Source of the DNA: Panicum virgatum
Lineage: Eukaryota > Streptophyta > Magnoliopsida > Poales > Poaceae
Direction: 5' to 3'
Length of the DNA: 64,000 bases
Assembly (NCBI RefSeq): GCF_016808335.1
Contig: NC_053153.1
Span: 15,387,033-15,451,032, forward strand
The notes under the pieces were generated by a model. That model searched no databases. It saw nothing but the letters and a program-made list of their open reading frames with translations, and was not told the origin of the DNA. The position numbers and the translations under genes are program-made. The number at the start of each line of letters is the position of its first letter. The stretch's first letter is position 1. Below are positions 30,647 through 42,308 of this stretch, one piece after another.

Positions 30647-31692
30647 CACTATGGAAACGGTCAGTTTGCCGTGTCTGGACTTTTGCCGTGTGTAAATTTT
30701 CAAGCACACGGCAAACTTAACCTTTCCCGTGTGTCAAATCAAAAACACTCGGTAAAATATTTGCTGTGTGCCTAGATTTGAGGCACACGGCAAACAACTC
30801 CCCCCACCCCCACTTACCCACAATTATTAACCAACACCGCCTCCTCCCTCAGATCGATAAGCCACCTCCTCCCTCAGATCCGCCGCTGCCCCCTACTCTC
30901 CTGCCTGTTCGCCGTCTCCCTCCCATGCCTTCCCTCCCTTCCCCCCTCAGCTCGCCCTCACCGGTAGTGAGGAGCAGCAGCGGGGCGAGGAGTGGCGGCG
31001 GCTTACCGGGACCGCCCGCAGGGCGCCGCGTGAACTTCGGCTCGAGCTCAGGCAGCGGTGGTGGACGGCGCGGCGCGAGCTCCGGCAACGGCCGCGGACG
31101 GCGCTGCGCGAGGTCCGGCAGCGGCGGCCCCTGCTCCTCCTCCTCCGGCACAGCGTGGCGGCCCCTGCTCCTCCTCCAAATCCGGCGCGCGGCCCCCTCC
31201 CTCTCCTTCCCCGGATCCGGCGCGAGGCCCCTCCCTCTCCTTCCCTGGATCCAGCGCGCGGCTCCTCCCTCTCCTTCCTTGGATCCGGCGCACGGCCCCA
31301 GACCCTCCTTCCCCGGCGGGTGGCCGCACCATCACCGTTAGGTGTGGCGGCGAGGCCGGATCCGGTCACCTCCTCCTTCGGTGCTCGTCGTCGACGGTGG
31401 AGGGGGAGATGGCTCCGGCAGCGGCGGCTTACAGTGGTGGCGGTTTGTTGGTGGCGGCGGCGTGCGGCGGCCAGCAGGGAGCAGTGGCGGGGTGCGGCCG
31501 GCGGTGGGGCAGTGGCCGGGCCAATTTTTTTATTTACTGTTTATTTATTTTGCCGTGTGTCGAAAACTATGCTGTGTGTCATGACCAATTTACCGGCCGA
31601 AGTATGTCGTGTGCACGTTGCCGAGTGTTGCACACGGCAAAGATTTTGCCGTGTGCCCCAGGCACACGGCAAACTACTCGATTCCGGTAGTG
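30647..31692. mobile_element. Non-autonomous CACTA element (TTTGCCGTGTG repeats)
   Basis: It begins CACTATGGAAACGG and ends CCGGTAGTG (reverse complement CACTACCGG), with a perfect 3-bp duplication ACA (30644-30646 and 31693-31695). Subterminal TTTGCCGTGTG and CACACGGCAAA motifs occur at both ends (30669-30790 and 31550-31675). The interior is GC-rich, encodes no TNP2 or TNPA, and holds a minisatellite at about 31189-31310. Confidence 0.9.
31189..31310. repeat. Minisatellite of about 35 bp, three to four units
   Basis: The unit contains CCCTCCCTCTCCTTCC followed by GGATCCGGCGCG, with a few substitutions per copy. It lies inside the CACTA element and produces repetitive ORFs on both strands that are not genes. 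Confidence 0.7.
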
Positions 31693-31695
31693 ACA

Positions 31696-33120
31696 GCTGA
31701 TGAACAAGGAGAAAAAAAAAGACGCAGAACGGCTGAAGCAAACACTTGCAGCTACACTTGCCGCAACGCGATTCTTCCCGTGACGCCAAATCGATCGAAA
31801 TCTCCTGCCGCGGATGCATGGCGGCAAGCGTCGCTGTTCAGAGCCGGGTTCGTTTTGTATTGTTTTTGTCGTCACACGCAAACCACAAGGAGGAGGAGGA
31901 GGAGGAGGCTCTGTCAGAGCTTAGGATTCCCCAGGAAAGCATGACCAGCAGCGATTAATAGAATAAAATAAAACACTGACGGGTCGAGGTTACTTAAGCC
32001 GGGGATCGATAATGACCAACACTACTGGCGAGTAGTCTGCTAGCCTGTTATCTTGTTAATCCACCTTCAGGCTGCTGCGACCGGCGATGATAATGTCGCG
32101 TGTTTACCAAAGGCGAGACACATGTGACGTACCCTGCCCTGTCTGCTTCGTTCCCTTGGCTTTCTTTAACCTCCTCCCTTAGCTCACAAGCAAGTTGCTT
32201 ACTCCTACTGAAAAGCGAAGCCAAAGCATGCGTGCTTATCTACATCTACCGGCTCATCAAGCTACCTGCCTATGCGACCGTAATAATCTCATCTCTCATA
32301 TATAGTCATTCATAGCCAAATCGCCGCAAACTGAACACGGTAATTAATTATCCGGACTGGTAGTTTTACGAATTACGATTATGACCTTTGGATCTGCACT
32401 GCAAACGCGGCAACCAGCAGGACTGCAGGTCTCATGCGTCTTCAGACTACGACCAACTTTGCCCATGCAGGCGTTCGAGACAAATGTGGCCGAGTTCAGC
32501 TGTTGGGTGATCCGAAAGGGACAGTCCTCCCCGGCCGATTAGCTCTGGATCGTTGATTGCAGCTAGCTAGGCTTCTCAGTGTCAGCCCAGGAGTCAAAAT
32601 GAGCTTATGATTTCCTTTTTTCTATTATAGAAATGGACCTTTTAGGTGGCATAGTGCATTTGCCATTTGGACAGTCCGCATATAGGCAATCGGCGAATGA
32701 TTAAACTTTTCCCCCTGGGAATGAAAGTGACTCAAGCCCAGCCTTTCAATCCCTAGCTATAGCAATGTCCAGAGGTCATGATCTTCTCCAACAGTTTCGC
32801 AAGAGTGAATTTCGGAAAGCAGTTTATTCGAGGAAGAAATTTAATGTACTCATCTTCGAGTTAAAGAATCTTTCATGCCCAATCCTGCAAACAGGTACTC
32901 CCTCTATCACTTTTTTTTTTAAAAAAAATCGGCACACATTCAAAAAGTTAGTCTAATAGTGTATGAATTTGTTACACAAAATTTGTTTACTTGGATTCAT
33001 GTTTGAAAGTAGTACTTTAACAAGATAATAATTTTATTATTACAATGATAAACGTAATACAATTAAGTCTAAAAGCATAGTTTGGGAGACTCCGGCTGAA
33101 CCAAACAAATCCCTTCATTA
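31696..33120. other. Spacer without recognised gene
   Basis: A 70-codon plus-strand ORF (31746-31958) has an acidic run but no family motif. A lone Stowaway-like end (TACTCCCTCTATCAC) occurs near 32896 without a partner. Confidence 0.35.
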
Positions 33121-33122
33121 AT

Positions 33123-33264
33123 CGCTCTATTCAGCTGGCTTATCAGCCAGCCAGCCAGTAATATTTTTCTCTCACACCAAATCAGCATCAGCCACCAGCC
33201 AGCAGTACTTTTTTTTAAACAACAAATCAGCACGAGCTAGCAACCACAGCCAGCCGAACAAAGC
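33123..33264. mobile_element. Small MITE (CGCTCTATTCAGCTGGCT TIR)
   Basis: The left end CGCTCTATTCAGCTGGCT and the right end AGCCAGCCGAACAAAGCG are imperfect inverted repeats around an AT-rich middle with CAGCCAGCC repeats. The family resembles small hAT MITEs of grasses. I see no clean target duplication. Confidence 0.6.
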
Positions 33265-33294
33265 GATTTTTGAATAGCCATGTTAGTGTGTTTA

Positions 33295-34023
33295 GAGTAA
33301 ATTTCATCGGTGGTCCTTAAACTTGTTCCAAGTTCTCATCCCAATCCTCGTACTCCCAAATGCACATAATGGTTCGCAAACTTATCCCACATTTTTATCC
33401 CAGTTCTTAAACTTGTACTACACTCTCATCTGGATCCTAAGATCCATATACTTCTAAATGTATTATTTATTTAGGAAAGCCATTATGCGAATTGTTCCTT
33501 TTTTTTTGGATTTCAAATCAAGTTTGATTTCCATTCAAAGTGGATCCAAAATTTATGGATAAATTACCATGAGTTAAACGTGAAATATCAAAATCTCTAG
33601 ATAACCTTATGATCTTCTTAGGATTATTTAGAGCAAAGGACAAATAATTTTGATATTATGTTAATCTCAAAATGAAATCAACTATTAAATAAATATATTA
33701 AAATAACTACTCTAGAAATTATAAAATATTGTATCCAAGATGTTTGCCTCATGAATTTTATCAATTTTGAGTGAGATTAGAACTTGATTTGAAATTCTAA
33801 AAGTTTGAAACAATGTATAAATTTTTTTGTTCTAATATATTTTAGAAGTATATGGATTTGTTCAGAGTGTGGATAAGTTTACAAACCATTTGTGCATTTT
33901 AAGAGTATGAGAACCGGGATAAGAGCGTTGGACAAGTTTAAGGATTATCATGTGCATTTTAGGAGTATCAGGACCAGGATGAGAACTCGGGACAAGTTTA
34001 AGGACCGGCGGTGAAATTTATTC
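33295..34023. mobile_element. Mutator-like TIR element (GAGTAAATTTCA)
   Basis: The ends are inverted over more than 60 bp (GAGTAAATTTCATCGGTGG against GAATAAATTTCACCGCCGG, both then GTCCTTAAACTTG). The flanks are TAGTGTGTTTA (33284-33294) and TAGTGTTTA (34024-34032), a 9-bp duplication with one 2-bp indel, which fits a MULE. There is no coding capacity. Confidence 0.75.
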
Positions 34024-34061
34024 TAGTGTTTACATACTCATTTGACAGTTAATTATGCCAA

Positions 34062-34783
34062 CTAGCCTATAAACCCATGCTCCTGCACAGGCTAATTGGA
34101 ATTAATATAAAAATAAGACATCTAATAATTATAATTATCTATTTCACACTCTCTTTCATCTACTAAATATTCTAACACATGATCTAAAATACATATTAAT
34201 CATTATCTAGTTGCAATTTATTTTTTGAAAGTCATAGTTGCAATATGTTTTATTTTGCATCACACCTCTATGTGTGTTTGATATATATTTAATTGAACTA
34301 CTTGTTTGTGAATCATTATTCTTGTTCCTTCTATCATACATGAGTACATAGTGAAACATATCGTGGGTAGTGTTTTATACAAACAATAACATAAATAATA
34401 TAATAATAATGATAGAAATAATAATTTAAAATTTTATATTGGTGCACTTTGATAACTTTTTTGTTTTTATATGGCATGCGTGGGTAATTTACACAAAGAT
34501 TAGGGAGTTACTTTAGATTTTTTTATAATGGCAGAGGTGGGTAATTTAGATATATATTTAGGAGATTACTTTAGTTTATTTTGATAATAGCATAGCTGAG
34601 TAATTTATTAGAAAAGATAACAGATTTAATGACTATTATGATTAGAATTGTTGCATTGAGGGCCAGATGCTTATAATTTTTATAAAAATTTCTAGAATTT
34701 TTCTATTTTTGGAGTGTCCACCTAGGATCCTAGATGGCTTCACATGAGGCTTCAAAAGGAGCCGCCAATTAGTAATAGTAAGA
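34062..34783 (-). mobile_element. Non-autonomous Helitron, family H, copy a
   Basis: On the minus strand it starts TCTTACTATTACTAATTGG after an A and ends CTAG before a T, matching the Helitron rule (TC...CTRR inserted at A|T, no target duplication). A decayed short palindrome (AACCCATGCTCCTGCACAGG) lies beside the 3' end. Copies b, c and d share both ends and the interior. Confidence 0.7.
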
Positions 34784-35450
34784 TAATTGCAGTATTTTTT
34801 TTTTGCCTTACTAGATAGTCTCAACGAGTTTGATTTTTTTTTTTGAAAAAGAAAGAGAGAAGGTGAAACGATACCATTGGAAGGCCACTTGCTACGCACA
34901 GAATTATGCATAACAAGCAATTATACTACTCTTTCCCGTCATAAGCGACTATAGAATCCCATGCAGATGAGATGATGATAGCCCAATATATATTATATAT
35001 TTTTTAGCATAGATGGTACGATTAGTTAAACAACTCACATAGGACCGCGAGCCGGGTTATAGGCGTGCAGAAAGGAGCAAGGAAAGGAAGGGACTAGTAA
35101 GAACGTTGAACACATATGCATGGAAGCATATATAGCTAGGTTTAGCAGCTAGCAGCTGCTTGTCAGTCACATCATCTATGTCCTCATCGACGACATATCA
35201 TACAGACTTTTTTGTGCCAAGCATTGCCTTTGCTTTATCAGAGCAATAATTATTCATGTGTTTATTTGTTTAATGTTTGTGCAGCAGCTTACTGAAATTA
35301 TGACTAAATATATATCGTGTATAATTGGGGCCCTCCCCTGAATTATGAATGAAGCATGCCTCCCCACGTAGCACGCAAGCTATATATATAAGCTCTCTCT
35401 TTATTAAACCTTGTTTCTTTCTAACTATGGAGTTTTGATATTTTTTCTTC
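34784..35450. other. AT-rich spacer
   Basis: Nothing recognisable was found here. Confidence 0.35.
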
Positions 35451-35454
35451 CTTA

Positions 35455-35790
35455 TATGTATTTTTTAGATTACACAGTACAACTCAGACGCTCACACAAT
35501 GCATGCGCGCTCACCTCTATGATTTCACTTACGCAAACTATACTCTATGAGCATATTTGAAGACTGAGACGTCAAATCCTTGAGATTGACGAAATCACTA
35601 CATGAATCTCACTACCAATGTGCCTACAACTGAAAGCACAATGCTATTAAATCCTAGAATTTTCGCTTCCATGTGGAGTCAAGCTCATGACCTATTCTAC
35701 TGACACTCTTATAACCATTAAGTGTCTTGATCGCCAGATCATCGTCATCGATTGCGAGAGGCGCCCTTCGCGTACCGGCACTGCCTAATC
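35455..35790. repeat. Decayed copy of a dispersed grass repeat
   Basis: The pattern ACTCAGACGCTCACACAATG ... CTATGAGCATATTTGAAGACTGAG ... GAGATTGACGAA resembles a widespread grass repeat that I know from many cereal sequences. The class is uncertain, and the assignment rests on memory of the motif order. Confidence 0.4.
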
Positions 35791-35954
35791 ATGCACTCGT
35801 ACGATGGAGCATGTTTGCATGGCTCGAATTAACAAATTGTTAAGGGGATGAGCTAGCGGTTCGTGTCGATTATGTTTGCATGCATGGAATGACCACTCTC
35901 CATGCAGGAAGATAATCTGAGTGATAGATGATCCATTGATGGATGATTTGCTCA

Positions 35955-36759
35955 TCTTACTATTACTAATTAGAGGCTCCTTTGAAGCCTCCACGTGAAG
36001 CCACCTAAGGATACTAAGTGGACACTCTAAAATAATAGAGAAGTTCTAGAAATTCTCACAAAAATAAGAAACATTTGGCCATCCATCTAACTACTCTAAT
36101 CATAGTAGTTATTGAATCTACTATCTTTTCTAATAAATTACCCACCTCTGACATTATATAAAAAATCTAAAGTAACCCTCTAATCTTCGTGTGCCATCCA
36201 TCTGACTACTCTAATCATAATAGTCACTGGATCTATTATCGTTTCTAATAAATTATCCACCTCTGCCATTATAAAAAATAAAGTAACCCCCTAATCTCTA
36301 TGTAAATTACCCACCTATGCCATTAAAATAATAATGCAAAATGGCCTCTAAATTTGTATATAAATTATCCAATTGTATCATTATTAAAAGTTAAAATAAC
36401 CCCTGAATCTGAATCTAAATTATATAATTGCAAAAAATGTTAAAGTATATCAATATAAAATTCTAAATTACTATTTCTATTATTATTTGTATAACAATAA
36501 TACTCGTGATAAGTGTCACTGTGTATTCATGTACGATGAAAAAGATAAGAACTTCAATTAAATATATATCAAACACATATGAAGGTGTGGCGCAAATGAA
36601 ATCTATTGCAACTATATTATGATCAATATATTTTATAGTATGTGTTAGAATATTTAATTGATGGGGGTGCATGAGATAGACAATTATAGTTATGAGTTGT
36701 ATGATTTATTTTTAAAATAACTTTAATTAACCGTGCGGGAGCACGAGTTGATAGACTGG
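35955..36759 (+). mobile_element. Helitron, family H, copy b
   Basis: It starts TCTTACTATTACTAATTAG after A, has a palindromic CCGTGCGGGAGCACGAG segment near the 3' end, and ends CTGG before T (CTRR). It lies in opposite orientation to copy c, 22 bp away. Confidence 0.7.
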
Positions 36760-36781
36760 TTGGATCTTAATTGTGGTACAA

Positions 36782-37471
36782 CTAGTCTGTTGTTAATATA
36801 AAAATAAGATCAATAATTGTAATTATCCATCTCATGCTCTTTTCATCTATTAAATATTCTAACACATACTCTAAAATATATATTTTCATTATGTAGTTAC
36901 AATAGATTTCATTTTGTGCACCTCCATATGTATTCAATATATGTTTAGTTTAACTATTTGTTTGTGAATTGGTGTTCTTATCTCTTCCATCATACATGAA
37001 TATATGATGACATATCGTGGATAGTATTTTTATATAAATAATATATTAATAATGGTAGAATAGTAATTTTAGAATTTTATATTGGTGCACTTTAAGATAT
37101 TATTGTAATTATATAATTTAGATTCAGATTTATGAGTAATTTAACTTATAATAATATTGACATAATTGGATAATTTATATTCAAATTTAGGGGGGTATTT
37201 ATATTATTTTTATAATGGCATAGGTGGGTAATTTAGATACATGTTTAGAGGGTTACTTTTGTCTATTTTCATAATGGCAGAGGTGGGTAATTTATTAGAA
37301 AAGATAAGAGATCCGATGGTTATTATAATTAGAGTTGTTGGATTCATGGCTGGATGTTTCTGATTTTTGTGAGATTTTATAGGATTTCTCTATTTTTCAG
37401 AGTGTCCACCTAGGATCATAGGTGGCTTCATGTGAAGGCTCCAAACGAGCCTCCAATTAGTAATAGTAAGA
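36782..37471 (-). mobile_element. Helitron, family H, copy c
   Basis: Its minus-strand 5' end is TCTTACTATTACTAATTGG and its 3' end CTAG, but the 3' hairpin region is deleted. Together with copy b it forms an inverted pair with arms of about 700-800 bp. Confidence 0.65.
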
Positions 37472-37472
37472 T

Positions 37473-39435
37473 GTTGACATTTAACCATGTTTATGATGCA
37501 TTTCAATTCGTCGTCATCACTAATCAGCACATCACTTGTAGGGAACAAATTAAACTGATGCCGCCAATGATCCCTGAACTCTCTAATTCTAATCACAGTC
37601 ACATATATAGCCCTGTTTGGATCCAAATGCTAATGAAAAATTGAGTAGCAGGTAGCTAGTAGCTTCAGTGCGTGATGTGTGAACGATCTTGTTGGCTGCC
37701 GCGTTACCGATTTTGTACACCGCCATTGACACCAAATTAATTCCTTGGATGCTTGAGAGCCAAGACTCGAGAGGAGAGGGTCCATGTATGCATGAGAGAT
37801 GATGTCTTTGGAGTTTGGCCCATGCAAGCTAAGACGACGTGCGACAGTACAGTTGGAGCGAGCTATGCATGGTCGCCTTCGCCTCATATCTAAACATCTA
37901 CCTACTGGGTCGGTTGGTTGGTTAGTCCCGTCCACCCACAGTGGCGGTGCCGCGCCGTCACGCGCGCGCATGGGAGCGCACTAGCTCGGCGTGACACGCG
38001 CGATGCTCGCAAAAGAGCGGCGCCTTTCATCTTTCGCTCGCCGTCTGGTCCGGCCCGGCCCTACTACTCCCCTCCCGGCCCCTTTCCTCTTTTGGGCGCA
38101 CTCCTCGCTTGCTCGCCGCCGCCGCGGCCGCCGCCGGAGGAGGAGGAGGAGGAGGAGGAGGAGTAAGAGACATTGCGTGCCTTCGTCGTTGGTGCACGTA
38201 CGCATACAAGCATGTTTCAGATAAATTAAGCTAGCTAGAGAAGCATATATTCTTTCGTCCAATCGTCTCCCATTTTCTACATATATATCATATATGCTGA
38301 TGAGAAGAAGAAACCTAACACATTGTGTGGATCGTAGACACAGTAGTGGCATGCGTGTATGCATGGACCGGACGCCCACAGTACTGTCCAGCATGCTTTG
38401 CTTGCACTACACCGGCATACAGGCCTGCATGCCATTTTTTCACTAGGCAAGGCCATAAAGGGGCCAGCCGGTGCCACTAGAGGCGGCCTGGGAACGCGCC
38501 ACAAAGGGGCCGCGCCCCAGCGTGCAGGCGCCTGGGCTTTCTTTTGAGGGAAAGGGCGAGAAGGCATGGGAAAAGTGGCACGATCCCTCATCATGCCATG
38601 CCAGGGCCAAGGGTACGGTTGTAGGCCACACACACCATGCTCTCTCTTCGACGACTATGCACTGCATTGGCTCATACAAATGAACTCCCTTTGCGCATGC
38701 ACAAACCCTAGCCGCTAGCGATCGATCCGGCATTGACCTCTCGCCATCTTGTCAAGCTCTCTCTCTCTTTCTCTCAGTCCCTCTCCGGCAGATCCACCCA
38801 TCATGCGCCACTAATTGTGCTGTTACGCGGCGTGTTGCTCGGTTGGTGCTTGTGCTTGGTGCTCCCAGTGGTTGCCATCCTTGTTCTTTTCTCGCCGGCC
38901 GCAGCAGCTAGCAGTGCCGTCCCTGCACGAGTTAAAAGGACCAGGGCCTACCCTGCAGCAGCACACAAATAATGCTTCCGTTCCCTCTGGTGCTCGCCAC
39001 GTTCTTGCACAGTATATATAGTAGCTCTCCTCTTGCGCTGGCCTACATCACAAACGCCCTGCCAAACTTAACAGCTCCTCTACATGACCATGATGATGTT
39101 TTTGACACTGCATGCTGCTACTACTTATTTTATACATATATATATATATGTATTTGCATTACTTTTTATTTCTTAATTCCAAACATGCATGCATGATTCA
39201 AGTACCTCTATTAAAAAGAAAAACACACTGCATCTAGTACTGGCAATTAGTAGCATGCAGAAAGTGTAGTAGCGCTATGTGCCGGTGTCAACGTAGGACG
39301 ACGTGGATCTCCAAGTCTTATCACCCTTTAATTATGAGACACGCCAAATATTCTCCTCTCTTCTCCGGTGTTGTTGTGGGCTTGGGCTTTTGTTCCCTAC
39401 CTGCTTGTTGCATGCACACCATTGCATTGCGTGCG
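37473..39435. other. Spacer with GC-rich patch and (GGA)n tract
   Basis: A GC-rich patch at 37950-38170 ends in a (GGA)n run at about 38137-38163. No ORF carries a known domain, and I found no recognisable conserved microRNA sequence. It could be promoter or non-coding transcript sequence. Confidence 0.35.
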
Positions 39436-39823
39436 TAAGGGCACCCGCAATGGGGGGTAGAAGGGGGTAGGAAGCATTTAATGCACTCTTGTTACTGGGT
39501 GGATACATTGTGAGAAGTGGGAGTAACAAATGTCAGGGAGTAGTACTACTCCCGATAGCAAGAAAATAAAGTATATTATGTGTACAGTGCTTACATTAAA
39601 AAAATGAAGGGCGGTTGGCTGATTCTGGCCGTTTATTCTAGCCGTTGGTCCTCCTGTAGCAGCCACTTCGAATCCATTTTCCTGCCGTTTCTCCTCCTGC
39701 TCCATGTACGGTTTCCTACCGTTGTTGGTGCTGCTTCATCTACAAAAACAGAGGCAATCTCAGGACATCACCACACCACCAAACTTCTCTACACGAGATG
39801 GATCCTGCCTATAGAGGCGTTAC

Positions 39824-40855
39824 ATGAACATTTTGAACCCAGGCTCCTCTAGCCAGCATTCAGGGAGTAGTAGACAAGACTCCCCTCCTCAAATCCCCTC
39901 GACATTTCCCCAAGCACATCCTACCCATTCCTCTCAATCCCTATCACCTAATTTCCACAATTTTCACCCATTTGGGCATCCAGCCAACTATCCAGTATAT
40001 GGCAATTCTCCTCCAGGCTTTCTTGGTTTTCAGCACCAAGGAAATTGGCCACAATCTACACCAATGAGCTACCAAGGTTTTCGTTCTCAAGGTTTTCAGC
40101 AGCAAGAAAGTTTGGGGTACTCACCAAATCAAGCTGGTGGATATGCTTCTTCTCATGGATCTGAATCAGCCTCTCCATGCGCTGCAACACATCAAGAGAA
40201 AAACTTTGTTAGTGTCGAAGATTCAAGCGGAGGCGAAGAGGAAAAGAGGATAGAAGAGGCCGAGGGGAGAGAAGAGGGAGGGAGGAGAGGTGTACGGCTC
40301 AACTGGACAGAAGATGAGAACATAAGGCTCATTAGTGCTTGGCTAAACAACTCAGTGGATCCCGTAGATGGAAATGACAAGAAATTAGAACACTACTGGA
40401 GAGCTGTAACTGCAGAGTTTAACAGCAAGACACCAAACAATGACCGCAAAAGGACACTTATGCAATGCAAGTCACATTGGAAAGGTGTCAAAAAGGAGGT
40501 TACAAAATGGTGTGGAGTCTATTCTCAAGTTAAAAGCACTTGGAGGAGTGGAGAGTCTGATGATATGATATTACAGAGGGCTCATGCTTGGTTTAAATCA
40601 CAAAACAACGAGAAACCATTCACATTAGAATATATGTGGAAAGACCTAAAGGGTCTACCAAAATGGCAAATGATAGTTGAGGAGGAGAACACTAACAACA
40701 AGAGGACTAAGATTTCAGAATCAGGTGAATACACATCGTCATCCAATCAAGACACTGAAGATGAAAGTAGACACAATGAGAAGCGTCCTGAGGGGCAGAA
40801 GAAAGCCAAAGCCAAGCTAAAAGGCAGCAAAAAAATGAAAGTAGAAGCATCCTGA
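39824..40855 (+). CDS. Harbinger ORF1: Myb/SANT-like (trihelix) DNA-binding protein
   Basis: The 343-residue protein has a Gln/Ser/Pro-rich N-terminus (residues 1-120), an acidic stretch (EDSSGGEEEKRIEEAEG) and a trihelix/Myb-like domain from about residue 157 (RLNWTEDENIRLISAWLNNS ... CKSHWKGVKKEV). It ends in a basic tail (KKAKAKLKGSKKMK) that looks like a nuclear signal. ORF1 proteins of this kind partner the Harbinger transposase and bind the TIRs. An upstream ATG at 39797 opens a frame that stops after nine codons. A 3' tandem duplication of about 60 bp (GAGGGGCAGAAGAAAGCC at about 40791 and 40853) sets the present stop. Whether the gene is still expressed is unknown. Confidence 0.85.
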   Translation: MNILNPGSSSQHSGSSRQDSPPQIPSTFPQAHPTHSSQSLSPNFHNFHPFGHPANYPVYGNSPPGFLGFQHQGNWPQSTPMSYQGFRSQGFQQQESLGYSPNQAGGYASSHGSESASPCAATHQEKNFVSVEDSSGGEEEKRIEEAEGREEGGRRGVRLNWTEDENIRLISAWLNNSVDPVDGNDKKLEHYWRAVTAEFNSKTPNNDRKRTLMQCKSHWKGVKKEVTKWCGVYSQVKSTWRSGESDDMILQRAHAWFKSQNNEKPFTLEYMWKDLKGLPKWQMIVEEENTNNKRTKISESGEYTSSSNQDTEDESRHNEKRPEGQKKAKAKLKGSKKMKVEAS

Positions 40856-41000
40856 GGGGCAGAAGAAAGCCAAAGCCAAGCCAAAGGACACTGAAGATGA
40901 AAGTAGAATATACACTAGCTTATAAATACAAGCAGTAGTTGAAGGCAGCAACGCACACTAGCTTCAGCTTGCACACAACAAAGCATCCCACTACAAGAGA

Positions 41001-41726
41001 TTGTTTGCTAAGTATTTCTCAAGCAATCCTTTATACAACGATGACCAGTTTCGTAGAAGATTTCGCATGAGGAAGCATCTATTTTTGCGCATTGTAGATG
41101 CTCTTGGGGTTTGGTCACCATATTTTCGTCTTAGGCAAGATGCATTTGGCAAGGTGGGTCTATCACCCTTGCAGAAATGCACCGCTGCCATCCGAATGTT
41201 GGCATACGGTACCCCGGCTGATCTTATGGATGAGTCATTTGGGGTAGCAGAAAGCACAGCAATGGAGTGCATGATCAACTTTGTTCAAGGTGTCAGGCAC
41301 TTATTTGGTCATCAATATCTACGTAGGCCTACTGAAGAAGATATTCAGCGTTTACTTCATTTCGGTGAGGTGCATGGATTTCCTGAAATGTTGGGTAGTG
41401 TTGATTGCATGCATTGGGAATGGCAAAATTGCCCGGTTGCATGGAAGGGGCAATTTACACGCGGTGATTATGGAGTACCCACAATCATGCTTGAAGCAGT
41501 TGCATCATTGGACCTGTGGTTTTGGCATGCATTTTTTGGGGCTGCTGGTTCAAACAATGATATTAATGTATTGGACCAGTCCCCATTATTTGTTGTCACC
41601 GATCCAACTAAGAATGTACGTGCTTATTTCAGAGTACTTGTATTTGTAATTCAATGTATTAATTTGTCACCAACAAGATTAGTACCAATACTTGTAGATT
41701 GTCATGCACGTACTAGTACTCTATGA
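41001..41726 (+). pseudogene. Harbinger transposase (DDE_Tnp_4/HARBI1-like), C-terminally truncated
   Basis: The 241-residue frame carries the N-terminal part of the transposase (RRRFRMRKHLFLRIVDAL, LSPLQKCTAAIRMLAYG, DLMDESFGVAESTAMECM), then the catalytic region with D135 (LGSVDCMHWEW) and D187 (GSNNDINVLDQSPLF). After SPLF homology stops, and the third acidic residue (the GYYLADGIYP region of the family) is absent, so it should be inactive. The following frame (VVTDPTKNVRAYF onward) is unrelated. The break lies just before the GID1-like fragment. Confidence 0.88.
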
Positions 41727-41838
41727 CCGAGCACAAGGAATAGCAAATGGGCAAGCGGTGCTTACGATGGTTGCCGATGAACATTCCAGCTTGTTGGAGA
41801 GTTCACCTGCCTGCAGATCTGGCCCGGTAGGAGGAGCG

Positions 41839-42100
41839 CATGTGTACTGGTGCTCGAGGCGCGCCGGTCGCTGGTGGTTGACGGAAACCACGACGCTCTG
41901 GCTTAGGTTCACGAACCAGCGGCACAGGCTGTCGTAGATGGCCGTGCCAGATCGACGACGAGTGGGGGAAGCTGCCGCCGTGGAAGACGAGGATGACCGG
42001 GAACGGGTACGGTGCTGGCGCCGTACGAGGATACGCAGATGAGGAGGCGGCGGCGCCGTAGGAGGAGACGACGAGGCAGCGGCGCCGGCGGTCGATTCTG
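41839..42100 (-). pseudogene. GID1-like (gibberellin receptor, carboxylesterase family) fragment
   Basis: On the minus strand the sequence reads PYPFPVILVFHGGSFPHSSS, then after one frameshift AIYDSLCRWFVNLSQSVVV followed by SVNHQRPARLEHQYTCA. This matches the HGG oxyanion-hole region of GID1 proteins (FPVIIFFHGGSF ... IYDSLCRRFV ... VVVSVNYRRAPEHRYPCAY). The catalytic GDSSGG region and both gene ends are absent, so it is a non-functional fragment of roughly 80 residues. It lies antisense to the transposase but inside the Harbinger TIRs. A related carboxylesterase (CXE) source is possible, but IYDSLCRxFV with VVVSVN favours GID1. Confidence 0.75.
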
Positions 42101-42308
42101 AAGACAGTGGCGGAACAAGATTGGGGATTCCGTCTCGCAGCCGCGGCCTCGCGGGAAGGGTCGAGGAGGTTGGGGAATCAGATTTTTTTCTATGCGGGCC
42201 CCACCTTATGCAGGGTCGACATTGTGAACCGGGTGGATCACTACTATCATCTGTCTCTTGGACCCACACTACTCCCAATTGTGATATTATACATTGCGGC
42301 TGCTCTAA

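Larger units (their letters stand above)
39439..42305 (+). mobile_element. PIF/Harbinger element with captured GID1 fragment
   Basis: The TIRs are GGGCACCCGCAATG at the left and, reverse-complemented, GAGCAGCCGCAATG at the right, with a perfect TAA duplication (39436-39438 and 42306-42308), the PIF/Harbinger signature. Inside are ORF1 (Myb/SANT-like, 39824-40855), a truncated DDE transposase (41001-41726) and, on the minus strand, a fragment of a GID1-like gene (about 41839-42100). Sequence near both ends (GTAGTACTACTCCC and ACACTACTCCCAATTG) is related. Confidence 0.85.

Noticed and set aside
30766..31700. Several long ORFs on both strands
   Set aside because: They come from the GC-rich minisatellite of a non-autonomous CACTA element.
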